Assembly: GCA_963751395.1 (NCBI GenBank)
Contig: CAVVUC010000001.1
Span: forward strand, 434,001 to 498,000
Source of the DNA: CAVVUC01 sp963751395
Lineage (GTDB): Bacteria; Verrucomicrobiota; Verrucomicrobiia; Chthoniobacterales; Chthoniobacteraceae
DNA: 64,000 nt
Reading direction: 5' to 3'
Position numbers and translations under genes: made by a program. Positions 16,246 through 24,527 of the stretch are shown in pieces. Below the pieces are notes generated by a model that had not been told where the DNA came from, made no database searches, and was given only the letters and a program-made list of their open reading frames with translations. Numbering within the stretch: the stretch's first letter is position 1; each line of letters begins with the position of its first letter.

Positions 16246-16380
16246 TGTCATCCTGAGAGGAGTTTCGCAGCAGCGAAACGCAGCCGAAGGATCTGTCACT
16301 TTTCTTCGGTCATGTCCAACGCCCCTGAAATAGTCAGAGATCCTTCGACTCCGCAAGGCTCCGCTCAGGATGACAGCTTA
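16246..16380. repeat. imperfect inverted repeat with GTCATCCTGAG ends
   Basis: The left arm (16247-16298) begins GTCATCCTGAG and runs to CCGAAGGATCT. The right arm (16336-16376) starts GAGATCCTTCG and ends CTCAGGATGAC. The arms are complementary with mismatches in the middle, separated by ~35 bp. This is the AGGATGAC-type dispersed palindrome seen in many GC-rich genomes, placed 3' of moxR. Confidence 0.65.
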
Positions 16381-16392
16381 TAAGGGACGGAC

Positions 16393-17397
16393 TTAGCGGG
16401 AAGCGTTCGCAAGAATCTCGCGGATGACTTCGTCGCTCGTCCTGCCCTCTGCCTCGCCTTCGAAGTTCAGGATGATCCGGTGCCGCAGCGCGGCGAGCGC
16501 CGCCTTGTCGATGTCGGCTTTCGCGACGTGGTAGCGGTTGTCGAGCAACGCGTGAATCTTTCCCGCAAGAATCAACGCCTGGGCACCGCGCGGACTCGCG
16601 CCGTACCGCACGTATTTTTTCGCGAGAGGAGTGGTGCGCTCGTTGTCGGGATGCGTCGCCATCACGATTCCGATCGCATGTGCCTGAATCTCCCGAGCCA
16701 GCGGCACCTCGCGCACGAGAGCGCGAAGCTGCATGACTTCCTCGGGGCTGTTGACAACCTTCGACACGATTGGCGACTCCTTGGTTGTGGTGCGCTCGAC
16801 AATGCGGTGAAGCTCCTCCTCCGACGGATAGAGCACCTTTAGTTTGAAAAAGAAACGGTCGAGTTGCGCCTCGGGCAGCGGGTAGGTGCCCTCCATTTCC
16901 AGCGGATTCTGCGTCGCCAACACGAGGAACGGTTCCCCGACGTGATGTTGCCGGCCGCTAACGGTCACGTGATGTTCCTGCATCGCTTCGAGCAGCGCGC
17001 TCTGCGTCTTCGGCGTTGCGCGGTTGATTTCATCGGCGAGCAGAATGTTTGCAAAGATTGGCCCCGGCTGAAACCGGAACTCCTTCTGTCCGCGCTCGTC
17101 TTCCATGATGATGTTCGTGCCGATGATGTCTGCCGGCATGAGATCGGGCGTGAATTGCACGCGCGAAAATTTCAGGTGCGTCGCCTCGGCGAGCGTCCTC
17201 ACCAGCATCGTCTTCCCGAGCCCCGGCACGCCTTCGAGCAGCACATGTCCGCCGGAAAAAAACGCCGTCAACACGCCGTCGATGATCTCGTCCTGGCCGA
17301 CGATCATTTTTCCCATCTCGGATTTGATGAGTCGGAATGTCGTTTGGAAATGGGTGACAGCAGATGGGAGATCGGAGATGGGAGATGGGGTGCTCAT
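16393..17397 (-). CDS. MoxR family AAA+ ATPase
   Basis: A 334-aa chaperone-like ATPase, thought to mature or insert partner proteins. Walker A is GVPGLGKT (about residue 56), Walker B is ILLADEINRA, and sensor 1 lies in LVLATQNPLEMEGTYPLPEAQLDRF, all canonical for MoxR. The first ~15 residues (MSTPSPISDLPSAV) are encoded by the inner half of a heptad repeat at 17365-17388, so the native start may have been replaced. It begins 4 nt after the S23 gene; the DUF4175-like gene further upstream is a typical MoxR-cluster partner. Confidence 0.93.
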   Translation of the reverse strand: MSTPSPISDLPSAVTHFQTTFRLIKSEMGKMIVGQDEIIDGVLTAFFSGGHVLLEGVPGLGKTMLVRTLAEATHLKFSRVQFTPDLMPADIIGTNIIMEDERGQKEFRFQPGPIFANILLADEINRATPKTQSALLEAMQEHHVTVSGRQHHVGEPFLVLATQNPLEMEGTYPLPEAQLDRFFFKLKVLYPSEEELHRIVERTTTKESPIVSKVVNSPEEVMQLRALVREVPLAREIQAHAIGIVMATHPDNERTTPLAKKYVRYGASPRGAQALILAGKIHALLDNRYHVAKADIDKAALAALRHRIILNFEGEAEGRTSDEVIREILANASR

Positions 17398-17802
17398 GGG
17401 TTTATCTGGCTTGAAATGAACGCATGAGGCCGGTGATCAGTTTTCCGGTGGATTCGGTTTGCTGGCGCAGCGCTGTGATGACTTCTTGCGATAAAAGGCT
17501 GGCATCTTCGCACACATAGGTGAGCGACCGGACCTCGCCGCAGGAACCACGCGCGATGTTGTAAAAGTGCAATTTTTCCTGCTTGTTCACTCGCTCAAAA
17601 CCTTCCGCGATGTTTGACATCACCGACACCGAAGCCCTGCGAATCTGATCCCGCAAACCAAAATCGCTGCTGAGTTTGCCGGAAGCACTCACGCGGTAGA
17701 TTTCCGCCACCAACTTCCTCGCCTCTTGCCAGGCGACCAGGTCTTCAAATCGTTCAATGTTTGCCATGCGCCTATCTACCATCTCCCATCTCCGATCTCC
17801 CA
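17365..17802 (-). mobile_element. putative non-autonomous element: S23 gene between perfect 24-bp inverted repeats
   Basis: Positions 17365-17388 and 17779-17802 are exact reverse complements (24 of 24). Each is three heptads GGAGATC/GGAGATG with GGA every 7 nt. The 438-bp unit contains only the four-helix-bundle gene. It is wedged between the DUF4175-like gene and moxR, and moxR now begins inside the left repeat. No transposase is present, so mobility is inferred from the structure alone. Confidence 0.5.
17402..17767 (-). CDS. four-helix-bundle protein (23S rRNA intervening-sequence / bAvd family)
   Basis: A 121-aa all-helical protein: MANIERFEDLVAWQEARKLV, LRDQIRRASVSVMSNIAEGF, and EVRSLTYVCEDASLLSQEV are the family signature (S23 ribosomal-type, related to the DGR accessory protein bAvd). 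Members occur in rRNA intervening sequences and as scattered single genes; their function is unknown. The frame could extend upstream by 12 codons (MGDRRWEMVDRR), but that is translation of the heptad repeat, so MANIERF is preferred. Confidence 0.9.
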   Translation of the reverse strand: MANIERFEDLVAWQEARKLVAEIYRVSASGKLSSDFGLRDQIRRASVSVMSNIAEGFERVNKQEKLHFYNIARGSCGEVRSLTYVCEDASLLSQEVITALRQQTESTGKLITGLMRSFQAR

Positions 17803-17805
17803 CAC

Positions 17806-19344
17806 TTATTCCTTCGGTCGGATGTTCTCAAAGTAGCGCTTCACGAAAAATCGTGAACCAAGCGGGATGTTTTCCTGTAAAATCGCATCCTCTGCGGCGG
17901 GCGCCATTGCGTTGTAGAGATCGCGGTAGCGTCGGGTGGATTTCGATGTGTCCCCGGTCGTTGAAACCATGTCGTGCAACGATTCTCCCTCGCCGAGCGT
18001 GCCGCTCAACTGGCTTGCCGTGCCGTCTTCAGGCCCGCGTTGTTGCTTCTCGCCGTAGGGAGTTTTGGTAGTCCCCTCATCGCGCTCGCTGCCGGGCTTC
18101 CCGCTTGGAATCGACGGGTCGCCCGCCAGTGGCCGGCCTTTCGCACCAGGGCTGCTGAAGGATTGAATCACGATTTTTCCGTCGCCCTCCTTCTTGCCGT
18201 CGCCCGTCTTTTCATTCGGCTGTCCGTATTTCATGTTCTGCAAAGCGTAGAGCGCGTTTTGCAGCGCCTGCGATTTGGCCTCGCTGGCTGAACCGGGCTG
18301 CTGTGCCATTTGCTGGAGCATCTGCGCCAACCGCTGCAAAGCCTCGCCCGCCTGCCGGCCCGATTCCGCCGACTGCGCGAGCTTCGCCATTTGTTGCGTG
18401 AGTTCGCTTTGCTGACTTGCCGAAAGGCGGCTCATCGCTTCACGCATTGCCTGGGCGAGTTGCTCATCGGCGGTTTTGTCGCGTGGCTGTCTTGACAGCT
18501 CTTCGAGTCTTTTCGCCGCTTCGGCAAGCTTGCCGGCCTCCAGTGCGGTCGCAGCATCCTTTGTGGACGAATTGTTTTTGAGCGCTTCGGCCAATGCCGC
18601 CAGTTCATTAGGGGAGGGGGCAGACTTCTGCATTTGCCGGATCATCGCTTCGAGCGAGGACAACTCGCGCAGCGCCGACTTTCCCGCGTCGTCTGTTTTC
18701 TGCGACTGAAGATGCCCGGCGCTTTGCTTCAACTGCCCGGCAATCTTTTTCAGATCATCGGATTTTAGCTCTTCGTTTTTCTTTTCGATTTGCTTCGCCA
18801 GTTTTTCCAGTTCGCGTGCTTTTTCAGCGAGTTCCTTTTGAGCCGCGGCATCGGGCTGGTGTTCATCCCGCGCGATGCGCGAATGCCACGTCAGCAAACC
18901 TGCCGCGACCAACGGCACCAGCAAATACATGGCTTGAGCGGGGACGCGCAATCTGATGAAAGGCCCGCAGTCGAACGATCGGATGAAGCGCCGGCATTCC
19001 TCGAGTGCGCAGGTTTGCATCGGGGTTCCGCTTTCGCTTTTGGAAAACGAAAAGGCTGTGAGAAAACGGTCCCGGGTTTGTCCAAGGCGATCGATCCGGT
19101 TCGCGGTTTGTTCGAGCGAGGGGCGTTGAGACCAGGTCCAGATCAACGCTGTAAAGAAAGCCACCGTCGCCGCGATCCACTGAAATCGCGCGTCCCACAG
19201 CGCGACATGGCGCAAGTGATTTACGAACATCCCCAGAAGACCCACCCCCGCGAACGCGAGGACGCACCACGTCAGGCGCTCGATGAAAAGCTGTGCCGTC
19301 ATTTTGCGGCGCAGGCGTTTCAAGTGGTGTGCGATCTCGTCCAT
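17806..19344 (-). CDS. membrane-anchored coiled-coil protein, DUF4175-like
   Basis: 512 aa. MDEIAHHLKRLRRKMTAQLF leads into two adjacent transmembrane helices (CVLAFAGVGLLGMFV, WIAATVAFFTALIW) and a third at about residue 150 (YLLVPLVAAGLLTW). A ~250-residue Lys/Glu/Gln-rich coiled coil follows (ELAEKARELEKLAKQIEKK, many SQQSELTQQMAKLAQ-like repeats), then a Gly/Pro-rich linker and a conserved end GSRFFVKRYFENIRP. The design resembles DUF4175/Aerotolerance-operon membrane proteins encoded beside moxR. The earlier start in this frame would overlap atpC, so 19344 was chosen. Confidence 0.7.
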   Translation of the reverse strand: MDEIAHHLKRLRRKMTAQLFIERLTWCVLAFAGVGLLGMFVNHLRHVALWDARFQWIAATVAFFTALIWTWSQRPSLEQTANRIDRLGQTRDRFLTAFSFSKSESGTPMQTCALEECRRFIRSFDCGPFIRLRVPAQAMYLLVPLVAAGLLTWHSRIARDEHQPDAAAQKELAEKARELEKLAKQIEKKNEELKSDDLKKIAGQLKQSAGHLQSQKTDDAGKSALRELSSLEAMIRQMQKSAPSPNELAALAEALKNNSSTKDAATALEAGKLAEAAKRLEELSRQPRDKTADEQLAQAMREAMSRLSASQQSELTQQMAKLAQSAESGRQAGEALQRLAQMLQQMAQQPGSASEAKSQALQNALYALQNMKYGQPNEKTGDGKKEGDGKIVIQSFSSPGAKGRPLAGDPSIPSGKPGSERDEGTTKTPYGEKQQRGPEDGTASQLSGTLGEGESLHDMVSTTGDTSKSTRRYRDLYNAMAPAAEDAILQENIPLGSRFFVKRYFENIRPKE

Positions 19345-19506
19345 TTCTCGTCTTCCGAAGCTTTTCAGCCTCAATAATCCGGCAGCGGTCCGCATCCGTC
19401 CAAGACTTTCTGTGGGCGCAAAGCCGCCTGCCGTCAACCGAATGGAAGCCGTAAACCGTTTTGGCCCTTGCTTGCTCTGGGCCGGGGCTTCTATTACATC
19501 TCTTCC

Positions 19507-19950
19507 GTGGCCGAATCGAACAACCGTCTGCTGGTCAAAGTTGCCTCGCCGGAAGGCCTCGCCTATTCCGCTGCCGCGATTTCGCTCACTTTGCAGACGG
19601 CGGATGGAGTCATCCAGGTGCTTCCGGGACACACAGACCTCATCACGGCGCTTGAGGCCGGGGAGATGATCGTGATCGACGAACATGGAAAGGAAAACGT
19701 GTTCGCGTTGGGCGATGGCTTCGCGCTGATCGATTCCAACGTCATCACTCTCCTCGCGAATTTTGCCGAGGACGATGCTTTCACCGTTGAGGAAAAAGTC
19801 GAGATGGCGTTGAGAAGCGCGGAAGACGCGCTGCGTGACGCTGACAAATTGAGCCCACAGGATCGGGACGCGCAGGAACTCCTGCTGCGCAAATCAAACG
19901 TGCAACTTCAGGTCTTCAGGAGCCGGCAGAAACATCGGTCCGCCCGATAA
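19507..19950 (+). CDS. atpC: F0F1 ATP synthase epsilon subunit, orphan
   Basis: A ~147-aa epsilon chain: LLVKVASPEGLAYSAAAISL, LQTADGVIQVLPGHTDLITA (the hallmark GxVxxLPGH-type motif), then VFALGDGFALIDSNVITLLA and a helical hairpin with EEKVEMALRSAEDALRDAD. GTG at 19507 fits the usual N-terminus; an upstream TTG at 19468 is possible. No other atp gene is in view, although epsilon normally follows atpD. Confidence 0.75.
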   Translation: MAESNNRLLVKVASPEGLAYSAAAISLTLQTADGVIQVLPGHTDLITALEAGEMIVIDEHGKENVFALGDGFALIDSNVITLLANFAEDDAFTVEEKVEMALRSAEDALRDADKLSPQDRDAQELLLRKSNVQLQVFRSRQKHRSAR

Positions 19951-19990
19951 AACGGGAAGGCGCTCATACCTCTCGCCCGTCAGGAAACGC

Positions 19991-20956
19991 TCAACGCCAA
20001 AGCGAAGCAACGCTGCCCATGATGCCCTGGGGGTTGGCCCCCGTTTTCTTGGGTGCCGGGCTGCGTTCTTTCAACTCCTCATTGATGCGCTCGACCAGCT
20101 TGCGGAGAATTTCATTGTCCTGCGCGAGTTGAGATTCGGAGAACGCTTCGCGGGCGGCTGCGAGTTTCAACTCGAGATCCACACTCCGATCTCGGAGGGC
20201 GCTGCGCTGGCGCTCCGACTCTTCGAGCTTCTGGCGTGTATCGTCGAGGCTCGATCGAGCTTCCTGCAATTCGCGATCGAGCTTTTCCTTGCTCCGCTTC
20301 AGTTCGACGAACTCCGCCATTTCGTGATTCTGCGCGACCTCGCTGCAGAGCTTCGCATGCTCTTCGCGGATCGCTGCGGTTTCCTTCCGGTTGTTCGCCA
20401 GAGTGGTCTTCATTCCGGCCAGATCCTTTTCAAAAGCCTCCCGTTCGCTTTGAAAAGTGGCGGCCCTGCTTTCGTTTTCCGCGAGATCTTTGCGTTGGCG
20501 CTCGATCAATGCCGTCGCATCCGAATGTGCTTTTTGCAGAGCGGACAGTTCGGCGCGGAGTTGGGCGATGTCCCGTTGGGACTGGGTGAGTTCCCCGCTC
20601 AGGCGCTCCGCCTCGGCCGCGGATTCTTTGCGTTCGGCCTGGAGTTTCTCGATCCGTTTGCGCGCCCGGATGAGTTCCGCGCTTGCCTCATGAAGGGCGG
20701 CTTCCGCTTTGCCTCGATCTGTCTCCAACTCGGCGTGCCGGCCGATGAGGTGTTCCACTTCGCCCTTTAGTGCCGCTTCTCGATCGCTCAGTTCGGAAAT
20801 AATTTCGCGAATCCGAAGATCCAGTTCGGGATCGGGATCGAAAGGAATTTGAAGCGGCTGCGCGCACTCCGGGCAGTCGATAAGCAACCCGCCGCCGCCG
20901 CCGTCTGTGACGAGTGGCTGGCCGCACGAAGGGCATGAGAATCGGGTATCCCCCAT
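19991..20956 (-). CDS. zinc-ribbon protein with long coiled coil
   Basis: A 321-aa protein. The N-terminus (MGDTRFSCPSCGQPLVTDGG, then IDCPECAQPLQIP) has two CxxC pairs forming a zinc ribbon. It is followed by ~230 residues of heptad-rich coiled coil (ERLSGELTQSQRDIAQLRAE and similar) and a short basic end. No membrane segment. Probably a structural or scaffolding protein; no specific function is recognised. The ATG at 20956 places the first Cys pair at residues 8-11, and the longer frame adds a non-conserved leader. Confidence 0.7.
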   Translation of the reverse strand: MGDTRFSCPSCGQPLVTDGGGGGLLIDCPECAQPLQIPFDPDPELDLRIREIISELSDREAALKGEVEHLIGRHAELETDRGKAEAALHEASAELIRARKRIEKLQAERKESAAEAERLSGELTQSQRDIAQLRAELSALQKAHSDATALIERQRKDLAENESRAATFQSEREAFEKDLAGMKTTLANNRKETAAIREEHAKLCSEVAQNHEMAEFVELKRSKEKLDRELQEARSSLDDTRQKLEESERQRSALRDRSVDLELKLAAAREAFSESQLAQDNEILRKLVERINEELKERSPAPKKTGANPQGIMGSVASLWR

Positions 20957-21133
20957 GCGACGTATCAACACAAAATCGAAGGGTTGCGACAAGACTAAAC
21001 TGCTGCCGACCGTCCGGGATTGCGGATTGCATTTCATTGAAAATTGGTTGGATACACCTTGATCCGCCCCCAACTGGCACGGTTGACACACCCGTCTCCG
21101 CTGCTACTATCTGCCGGAATTTCGAAAAAACTT

Positions 21134-22429
21134 ATGAGATTTCCTCTGGCATTAACCACCAAGATTGCAGCTTACATCATAGGCCACAAGCTTCGTGGGA
21201 CGAAAAAGTTCGCGACCGTCCTTCAGCTCGAACCGCTCCACACTTGCAACCTCACCTGCACCGGCTGCGGGCGTATTCGGGAGTACTCCACGTCGATCAA
21301 GGACTTGATGCCGCTGGAGGACTGCCTGTCCGCCGCTGCCGAGTGCAATGCGCCGATGGTTTCGATCTGCGGAGGCGAGCCGCTCATTTACCCGCAGATC
21401 GAAGCGCTGGTCGAGGGGCTGCTAGAGCAGAAGCGGATCGTTTACATCTGCACCAACGCGATGTTCATGCGGAAAAAAATGCGCGAATATCTGGCCAGCG
21501 AACTTCGGAAAGCGGAAAACGGAAAGCGGAGAGAAATCGAGAGCCAGCTCCAGGTGCTCGTCTCGGAAGGACTGGTGACCCCCGCACAGGCGGAGGAAAT
21601 CCGAAATCCAAACTCCAAAATCCAAAATGTGGTGATCGCTCCTTCGCAATGGATGTATTGGAACGTCCATCTCGACGGTCTGGAGCGCACGCACGACATC
21701 ATTGTCGAGCGCGAGGGCGTTTTCAAAGAGTGCATTCTGGCGATTCGCATGGGCAAAATCCTCGGCTACCAGGTCGCGACCAACACCACGATTTACAAGG
21801 AAACCGACATGCAGGAGATCGAGGACATGTTCAAGTACCTCTCGAATCTTGGCGTGGACGGACACACAATTTCGCCCGGCTACGAATACGACGCCGCCAA
21901 GAAGGACATGATCAAGCGGCTCAACATGCAGCCGGAGGATTTTTTCCTGACGCGCAAAATGACGATCGAGAAATTCCGGCGAATCGAGCAGTGGATGAAG
22001 GATTACACGCTGTTCGGCACGCCGATTTACTTCGAGTTCCTTGCGGGCAAACGCGACCTCACCTGCTCCGCCTGGGCGATTCCGACGCGGAACATCCGCG
22101 GCTGGAAAGGCCCGTGCTATCTGATGACCGACGGCCATTACAAGAGCTACGCCGAGCTTTTGGAGAAGGTGGAGTGGGACAGCTACGGCGTCGTCGATGG
22201 CGTCGCCAAGGACGTGCGCTGCGAGAATTGCATGGTCCATTGCGGCTACGAGCCGACCGCCAGCCTCGGACTCCAGGCGCAGACCGGCGACACTTGGAAG
22301 AACATCAAGTTCAACTTCGGGCCGAAGCCAAAGCCGGTTGCCGAAGGCGCGGACGTGCAGGCGCACAACGGCGTTACCAGCGGCAATGGCCATCTCACCG
22401 GCAAGAAAGAAGAACAGGCGGTCGCCTGA
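21134..22429 (+). CDS. hpnH: HpnH, adenosyl hopene transferase (radical SAM)
   Basis: Radical SAM enzyme adding a 5'-deoxyadenosyl group to diploptene, the first step to extended (C35) hopanoids. The cluster motif CNLTCTGC gives C38, C42 and C45 in CxxxCxxC form. SICGGEPLIYPQIEALVEGL and the HLDGLERTHD region follow the family. At 431 aa it is roughly 90 longer than common HpnH. About 45 extra residues (about 122-167, including KAENGKRRE and IRNPNSKIQ) are encoded by two heptad arrays and their spacer, and the C-terminus has a Gly/Asn-rich tail. Next gene shc supplies its substrate. Confidence 0.93.
   Translation: MRFPLALTTKIAAYIIGHKLRGTKKFATVLQLEPLHTCNLTCTGCGRIREYSTSIKDLMPLEDCLSAAAECNAPMVSICGGEPLIYPQIEALVEGLLEQKRIVYICTNAMFMRKKMREYLASELRKAENGKRREIESQLQVLVSEGLVTPAQAEEIRNPNSKIQNVVIAPSQWMYWNVHLDGLERTHDIIVEREGVFKECILAIRMGKILGYQVATNTTIYKETDMQEIEDMFKYLSNLGVDGHTISPGYEYDAAKKDMIKRLNMQPEDFFLTRKMTIEKFRRIEQWMKDYTLFGTPIYFEFLAGKRDLTCSAWAIPTRNIRGWKGPCYLMTDGHYKSYAELLEKVEWDSYGVVDGVAKDVRCENCMVHCGYEPTASLGLQAQTGDTWKNIKFNFGPKPKPVAEGADVQAHNGVTSGNGHLTGKKEEQAVA
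21507..21534 (+). repeat. heptad array (GGA-N4)x4 inside hpnH, GGAAAGC type
   Basis: GGA recurs at 21507, 21514, 21521 and 21528. It is translated as LRKAENGKRR within an insertion of HpnH. Confidence 0.75.
21600..21627 (+). repeat. heptad array (TCC-N4)x4 inside hpnH
   Basis: TCC recurs at 21600, 21607, 21614 and 21621, in inverted orientation to the array 65 bp upstream. It is translated as IRNPNSKIQN. Confidence 0.75.
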
Positions 22430-22466
22430 TCACCTCCACATTTTGCAAGACTGAATAGATAGTTCC

Positions 22467-24455
22467 ATGGACGCAGAGTTTTCCAAACGCGAAAAGAACC
22501 AGTTGCAACACTCCGCCAAACCAGGCGGCACAACTCCGATCAAGGACGCCATCCGTCTCGCCCAGCAAAACCTCCTCCGCCTCCAGAGCCCCGAAGGCTA
22601 CTGGGCCGGCGAATTGATGGTCGATAGCACGCTCTGCTCCGACTACGTGCTTTACATGCATTGGGCCGATGCGGTCGATCCGGTGTTGCAGGAAAAGTGC
22701 GTGCAACACATCCGTCGGCGCCAGCTCGCGGATGGGGGCTGGAACATCTACGAAGGCGGCCCGAGCGAAATCAACGCCTCGGTGAAAGCCTACTTCGCGC
22801 TGAAACTCGCTGGCCACTCCCCGCAGTCACCGTGGATGCATGAAGCCCGCGCAGCGGTTCTGCGGCTCGGCGGCATCCCGCGCATGAACACCTACGCGAA
22901 GCTCTATCTCGCGCTGCTGGGGCAGTTTCCGTGGAAACATCTGCCAGCCATTCCGGTCGAGCTGGTTCTTCTGCCCGACTGGCTCTTTTTCAATATCTAC
23001 GAGATGTCGTCTTGGAGCCGGGCAATGCTCATGCCGCTGGCGCTCATCAACCATTTCAAACCGACCCGCCAGTTGCCGGCCGAAAAACAACTGCACGAGC
23101 TTTATCCCACCGGCACCGAGCACAAGAATCTCGCGATGCGCCGTGACGAGAAGTTGTTCACCTGGCGGAACTTCTTCCTCACCGCCACCGAGTTGTTCAA
23201 ATCGCTCGATGCCTTCCCGTTCCGGACAGTCCGCCGCATCGCGCTCAAGAAAGCCGAGGAGTGGATGACCGAGCGCATGGGCGAAGGCTCCGACGGTCTC
23301 GCCGCGGTTTTCCCCGCCATGCTGAACTCGATCATCGCACTCAAGGCCCTGGGCTACGGGCCGGAAGAGCCGCTTTTGAAAAAGGCGATCCGGGATTTCG
23401 AGGGGCTGTTTGTGGACGATCCGCAGGACTTCCGCATCCAGCCGTGCCTCTCGCCGGTTTGGGACACCTCGATCAACATCATCGCCCTCGTCGAGTCGGG
23501 ACTCGACCCCGCGCACGAGGCGATCCGGCGCGCTTCAAAATGGCTTGCCGAAAAGGAAGTGCGGTTCAAGGGCGATTGGTGGCACAAGAATCCGCACCAC
23601 GAAGCCAGCGGCTGGGCCTTCGAGTTCAACAACATCTTCTACCCGGACACAGACGACACGGCCATGGTCCTCATGGGCCTGCGGCTTGCGCAGCCGGAGA
23701 CAAAGGATTCGCTCCGGCAGATATTCGATCGCGCGCTTCCGTGGCTCTTGAGTTTCCAGTGCGATGACGGCGGCTGGGCTGCGTTCGACAAGGAAGTCAC
23801 CCAGCACTGGCTTGAGGACGTTCCCTTTGCCGACCACAACGCCATCCTCGACCCGACTTGCAGCGACCTCACCGGTCGCACGCTCGAACTGCTCGGCTAC
23901 ATCGGCTTCAACCGCAACTCGATGTGTGTCCGCCGCGCGCTCAGGCATCTGCGCATCACACAGGAGGACAACGGCTCGTGGTACGGACGCTGGGGCGTGA
24001 ATTACATCTACGGCACCTGGCAGGTTCTGCGCGGTCTTCGCGCCATCGGCGAAAACATGAATCAGGACTGGATCATCCGTGCGCGCGAGTGGCTCGAGAG
24101 CTGCCAGAACGACGACGGCGGCTGGGGCGAAAGCTGCGCCTCGTACGAAGACCCGTCGCTCAAGGGCAAAGGCGAAAGCACCCCGTCGCAGACCGCATGG
24201 GCGCTCATGGGCCTTTGTGCCGCGCACAGCGACCTCGACCAGCGCTGCATCCGTCGCGGCATCGACTACCTCGTCCGCACCCAGAACCGCGACGGCTCAT
24301 GGGACGAATTGCAGATCACCGGCACCGGCTTCCCGAAAGTGTTCTATCTGAAATACGACATGTATCGGAACAACTGGCCGCTGCTTGCCCTCGCCACCTA
24401 CGTCAACTACAAGGACGGCACCTTCCACCGCGAGAGCTTCTACCGAAGCGAGTAG
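22467..24455 (+). CDS. shc: squalene-hopene cyclase
   Basis: Membrane-associated triterpene cyclase turning squalene into hopene/hopanol. The 662-aa length is normal. The catalytic acid motif DTDDTA sits at about residues 394-399 (PDTDDTAMVLMGL). Several QW repeats are visible (LQSPEGYWAGEL, RRQLADGGWNIYEGG, FQCDDGGWAAFDKE, TQEDNGSWYGRWGVNYIYG). It starts 37 nt after hpnH, so the two form a hopanoid operon; ispF at 5 kb makes precursors. No squalene-synthesis genes (hpnCDE) are in the window. Confidence 0.97.
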   Translation: MDAEFSKREKNQLQHSAKPGGTTPIKDAIRLAQQNLLRLQSPEGYWAGELMVDSTLCSDYVLYMHWADAVDPVLQEKCVQHIRRRQLADGGWNIYEGGPSEINASVKAYFALKLAGHSPQSPWMHEARAAVLRLGGIPRMNTYAKLYLALLGQFPWKHLPAIPVELVLLPDWLFFNIYEMSSWSRAMLMPLALINHFKPTRQLPAEKQLHELYPTGTEHKNLAMRRDEKLFTWRNFFLTATELFKSLDAFPFRTVRRIALKKAEEWMTERMGEGSDGLAAVFPAMLNSIIALKALGYGPEEPLLKKAIRDFEGLFVDDPQDFRIQPCLSPVWDTSINIIALVESGLDPAHEAIRRASKWLAEKEVRFKGDWWHKNPHHEASGWAFEFNNIFYPDTDDTAMVLMGLRLAQPETKDSLRQIFDRALPWLLSFQCDDGGWAAFDKEVTQHWLEDVPFADHNAILDPTCSDLTGRTLELLGYIGFNRNSMCVRRALRHLRITQEDNGSWYGRWGVNYIYGTWQVLRGLRAIGENMNQDWIIRAREWLESCQNDDGGWGESCASYEDPSLKGKGESTPSQTAWALMGLCAAHSDLDQRCIRRGIDYLVRTQNRDGSWDELQITGTGFPKVFYLKYDMYRNNWPLLALATYVNYKDGTFHRESFYRSE

Positions 24456-24527
24456 GGGAGCTGTGGTGGAGCATCACCTCCAAAACGGGTGCAGGCCATC
24501 AAGGCAACCGCCAGGGGATCACAAAAA

